Part shown: piece after piece, positions 61,859 to 64,000 of the stretch
Layout of the letters: every line of letters begins with the position of its first letter
Position numbering within the stretch: the stretch's first letter is position 1
NCBI GenBank assembly: GCA_934102355.1
Contig: CAKOSO010000003.1
Location: forward strand, 16,539-80,538
Length of the DNA stretch: 64,000 nt
DNA from: an uncultured Bacilli bacterium
Lineage (GTDB): Bacteria > Bacillota_I > Bacilli_A > RF39 > UBA660
Reading direction: 5' to 3'
The notes under the pieces: generated by a model
The model's database searches: none
Told to the model about the DNA's origin: nothing
Seen by the model: the letters and a program-made list of their open reading frames with translations, nothing else
Position numbers and translations under genes: made by a program

Positions 61859-62572
61859 TTGGCTTTAATAAAATGCCCAGAATGTAAAAACGATATCAGT
61901 GATCAAGCTTTAGTTTGCCCAAAATGTGGATATGATTTGAATAATAAAGAAGAAACAAATAAAAAAGAAAAATTAGACAATATAAAAAGTAAATGGAATA
62001 ATAAATATTTAATAGCACTAGTAATAATTATTGGATTAGTAGTTTTTATGTTTGTGAAAAATAATAATACCAATAATGGAGGTACTACTGGTGGAGGAGA
62101 AGTAACACCATCCACAAATAATGGATACTCAATTTACACTGATTCTAATCTTGGTATAAGTTTTGAAGTTCCAAGCAATTACAAAGTTGCAACAGGTAAA
62201 GATGGTTTTATTTACGTAGGTAAAAACTTTAGCACTAATGGTGCTTCAATACCTTACATAATTGTTGGGAGATATAATAACTTTAATAATGCTGTTCAAT
62301 TTTTAAATAAATTCACAGATTATATGAGAGGTGAATATAGTGACCTTACAATTGTAATTGATTTATTATCTGGTAATATTGGAAATAAATTAGTGTATGG
62401 ATTAGCTTATAATTACTATGTTAGTAATCGTTTGATTGTTGATAATAGATACGCATTTGAAATAAATAACAGAGTATATATGGTTGGTACAAAAGAAGTA
62501 GATACTAACTCTGAAGAAATTAATAATGTAGCAAAACATATTATGGAAACTTTAGTTGAAGGAGGTGCATAA
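61859..62572 (+). CDS. Zinc-ribbon, single-pass membrane protein
   Basis: 237 residues from a TTG (AAAGGAGAG nine bases upstream). The N-terminal zinc ribbon MALIKCPECKNDISDQA...CPKCGY is cytoplasmic. A membrane helix (about 49-66) and a Gly/Thr-rich linker lead to an outer PsbP-like beta domain (YSIYTDSNLGISFEVPSNY). Its ribbon is very similar to that of the next gene. The domain layout suggests sensing or surface binding; function unknown. Confidence 0.8.
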   Translation: MALIKCPECKNDISDQALVCPKCGYDLNNKEETNKKEKLDNIKSKWNNKYLIALVIIIGLVVFMFVKNNNTNNGGTTGGGEVTPSTNNGYSIYTDSNLGISFEVPSNYKVATGKDGFIYVGKNFSTNGASIPYIIVGRYNNFNNAVQFLNKFTDYMRGEYSDLTIVIDLLSGNIGNKLVYGLAYNYYVSNRLIVDNRYAFEINNRVYMVGTKEVDTNSEEINNVAKHIMETLVEGGA

Positions 62573-62574
62573 AA

Positions 62575-63735
62575 ATGGCACTAATTAAATGTAGCGAATG
62601 TGGAGAAAGCATTTCATCCACTGCAAAGACTTGTCCACATTGTGGTTATAAAAATGAATTAAAGGCATGTCCAGAATGTGGTGAAAAACTTAAAGGTGAC
62701 GAATCGACTTGTCCGGGATGTGGATTTCCTCTTACTAAGAAAAAAACTAATAACGTTATAACTGAAAATCTAGATAAAATTACTGGCGCTAAATCTGAAA
62801 GTTATGTAACTTTTAAGGATTTATTTAAAAACACTTTTAAGAAACATAGTGAAAAAGATTTAGATGATGTATTCGTTTGTGGAAGTGATAAAACAACACC
62901 AGATGTAAAAGATATAGACCCTAAAAAAGCAAGTGCCTGGGTATACTTTAAAATCTTAATATTCTTTGTAATAGCTTATATTCCTACTCGTATAGGCTTT
63001 ATAACTTATGGTAACATTAATTTTTTACCAGCAATGATTATGCTTGGAGCCTTTGCTATTCCAGTTACAATTTTAATTTTCTTCTACGAAATAAACTTGT
63101 TTCGTAATATTCCTTTCTATAAAGTTGTAAAATACTTTATTCTTGGTGGAGGACTAAGCTTAATAGTAGCAATACTTTTCTTCTCACTAGATTTTAATAC
63201 TGATATATCAACATATACAGGAGCATTAATGGTTGGAGTTATTGAAGAAGTAGCAAAAACTGTTATTGTTGCTATATTCCTATTTAGAGATAAAAAATGT
63301 AATTATATCTTAAATGGATTATTAATTGGTGCAGCAGTTGGTGCTGGTTTTGCAGCATTTGAAACAGCTGGATATATATTAAAATTTGGACTTAATGAAG
63401 GACTTCAATCAATGCTTTCAATTATTAAATTGCGTGGTTTACTTGCTCCAGGAGGACACGTTGCATGGGCTGCAATTGAAGGTGCTGCACTTATGTATGT
63501 AAAAGGATTTGATAAACTCGATAAAAAACATTTAAATGATAAGAGATTCTTATTAGTATGTTTAATTCCAATATTGCTTCATGGAATTTGGGACATGCCA
63601 ATTAACACACCTTATTGTCTACTACAGATAGCCTTGACAGTTGCAGCATGGATTGTAATAATCTATTTCATAAATTTAGGTTTAAAACAAATAGATGATG
63701 CAAAAAGATTAAATAATAAAAAAGAAGATAAATAA
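62575..63735 (+). CDS. Zinc-ribbon PrsW-type membrane protease
   Basis: 386 residues. Two zinc ribbons (CSECGES...CPHCGY and CPECGEK...CPGCGF) in the first 55 residues, a cytoplasmic linker, then seven or eight helices. PrsW motifs are present: GVIEEVAKT, GAGFAAFETAGY, GGHVAWAAIEG and LLHGIWDMP. PrsW-type proteases cleave membrane-bound anti-sigma factors. The two cytoplasmic ribbons are an extra domain. AAGGAGGTG; two bases after the previous gene. Confidence 0.88.
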   Translation: MALIKCSECGESISSTAKTCPHCGYKNELKACPECGEKLKGDESTCPGCGFPLTKKKTNNVITENLDKITGAKSESYVTFKDLFKNTFKKHSEKDLDDVFVCGSDKTTPDVKDIDPKKASAWVYFKILIFFVIAYIPTRIGFITYGNINFLPAMIMLGAFAIPVTILIFFYEINLFRNIPFYKVVKYFILGGGLSLIVAILFFSLDFNTDISTYTGALMVGVIEEVAKTVIVAIFLFRDKKCNYILNGLLIGAAVGAGFAAFETAGYILKFGLNEGLQSMLSIIKLRGLLAPGGHVAWAAIEGAALMYVKGFDKLDKKHLNDKRFLLVCLIPILLHGIWDMPINTPYCLLQIALTVAAWIVIIYFINLGLKQIDDAKRLNNKKEDK

Positions 63736-63764
63736 AAAGTATGATTAATTTCATACTTTTTTTA
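63734..63764 (+). terminator. Terminator after the PrsW-type gene
   Basis: Perfect 11-bp stem AAAAAGTATGA/TCATACTTTTT followed by T-run. Confidence 0.9.
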
Positions 63765-63813
63765 TGTCAAAAACAAAACAAAAAGTGACATAGAATTAGA
63801 AAAAAGGCTTGCT

Positions 63814-63831
63814 AATATATATATATATAAT
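63814..63831 (+). repeat. TA dinucleotide repeat at a promoter -10
   Basis: An (AT)n tract of about seven units runs into TATAAT (63826-63831), 35 bases before the final gene. Length changes could alter promoter spacing. Confidence 0.6.
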
Positions 63832-63865
63832 TGTAGGTGAGATAAAAAATAGAAAGGATAAAAGC

Positions 63866-64000
63866 ATGAGAAAAGAAAAAAATAGTAAATTAATCCAAAT
63901 ATCATTAACAATAACAATGCTACTAATGCTTTTATTTGCGGGCTATGGATACGCCCTATATGATAGTGAATTAGATATAGAAGGGGAAGCCTATATAAGA
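63866..64000 (+). CDS. Exported or membrane-anchored protein, 5' part only
   Basis: 45 codons before the window ends. MRKEKNSKLIQISLTITMLL then MLLFAGYGYALYDSELDIEG is a signal or anchor peptide followed by an acidic start of a mature domain. Similar openings (a hydrophobic helix, then YAxYxSxLxIxG) occur in secreted Bacilli surface proteins, some with pilin- or camelysin-like folds. AAAGGATA lies before the ATG. Product unknown because the gene continues beyond the window. Confidence 0.75.
   Translation, partial: MRKEKNSKLIQISLTITMLLMLLFAGYGYALYDSELDIEGEAYIR

Noticed and set aside
1..64000. Possible Mycoplasma genetic code (TGA = Trp)
   Set aside because: Trp codons inside genes are TGG, and TGA ends real genes such as the Nudix gene at 31999-32001.
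1..64000. CRISPR array
   Set aside because: No run of regularly spaced identical repeats; the short repeats at 8571-8708 are too few and irregular.
1..64000. tRNA or rRNA genes
   Set aside because: I found no cloverleaf or CCA-ending tRNA-like segment and no rRNA-like GC-rich stretch in the intergenic spaces.

Overview
This window is AT-rich DNA from a low-GC Bacillota-type bacterium. The class is probably Bacilli, most likely an uncultured gut lineage related to Mollicutes or RF39-like groups; that placement is inference from gene content and base composition. The standard code is used: TGG encodes Trp and TGA ends genes, for example the Nudix gene at 31999-32001, so this is not a Mycoplasma-code genome. 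Genes have clear AGGAGG-type ribosome binding sites, TTGACA/TATAAT promoters and hairpin-plus-T terminators. Murein genes (murE, murT-gatD, mltG), a sortase and an LTA-synthase-like enzyme point to a walled Gram-positive cell. Cse60-like and CotD-like proteins hint at spore-coat ancestry.

Layout. 1-8372 is chromosomal: the leuS 3' end, a Cse60-like protein, Q/N-rich and membrane proteins, a sortase, trmB, a lipoprotein, and an acidic protein/DUF948-like/YtxH-like trio. 8373-22110 is an island of about 13.5 kb. It begins with a probable small RNA and repeated motifs. It then carries a small zinc ribbon, an AAA ATPase with a small TOPRIM/RloB-like partner, a 417-aa TOPRIM protein of defence type, an N-terminally truncated tyrosine recombinase, a phage-type HNH nuclease, and two runs of mostly unknown genes. 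The second run encodes an isochorismatase-like hydrolase, an HExxH metallopeptidase, a metallo-beta-lactamase-fold protein, one broken gene, and a SIMPL-domain protein. The island's two ends share a similar terminator/ATTTTATAAGG segment and repeated TTTAGGTAC motifs, which looks like a pair of diverged attachment regions, and a decayed gene lies at the right end.

22647-42150 is chromosomal again: a Q/N-rich membrane protein, a radical SAM/SPASM enzyme, a rhodanese with a thioredoxin-like lipoprotein, and a SAM-I riboswitch controlling an unusually short MetK. It continues with a giant helical-repeat/metallophosphoesterase protein, Nudix, a Gre paralogue, a TtcA-like enzyme, murE, the GGGtGRT pair, a murein hydrolase, ffh and a CotD-like protein. 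A mazEF cassette bounded by exact 31-bp direct repeats, a patatin and rpoZ complete the stretch.

42170-64000 holds murT-gatD (minus strand, with a GatD lacking its catalytic Cys and His) and gatCAB. An envelope operon follows: sensor with degenerate GGDEF, YihY-type protein, LTA-synthase-like protein and a small anchored protein. Then come a BRO-type protein, the widely conserved ireB-ruvX-DUF1292-mltG-trmR-trhP1-trhP2-greA run (cell wall plus tRNA U34 hydroxylation/methylation), a double-HTH regulator, two zinc-ribbon membrane proteins (one a PrsW-type protease), and the start of an exported protein.

The best candidates for an undescribed system are the ATPase/TOPRIM pair with the neighbouring 417-aa TOPRIM protein, the hydrolase cluster at 16.3-20 kb, and the 1282-aa multidomain protein beside a Nudix gene.
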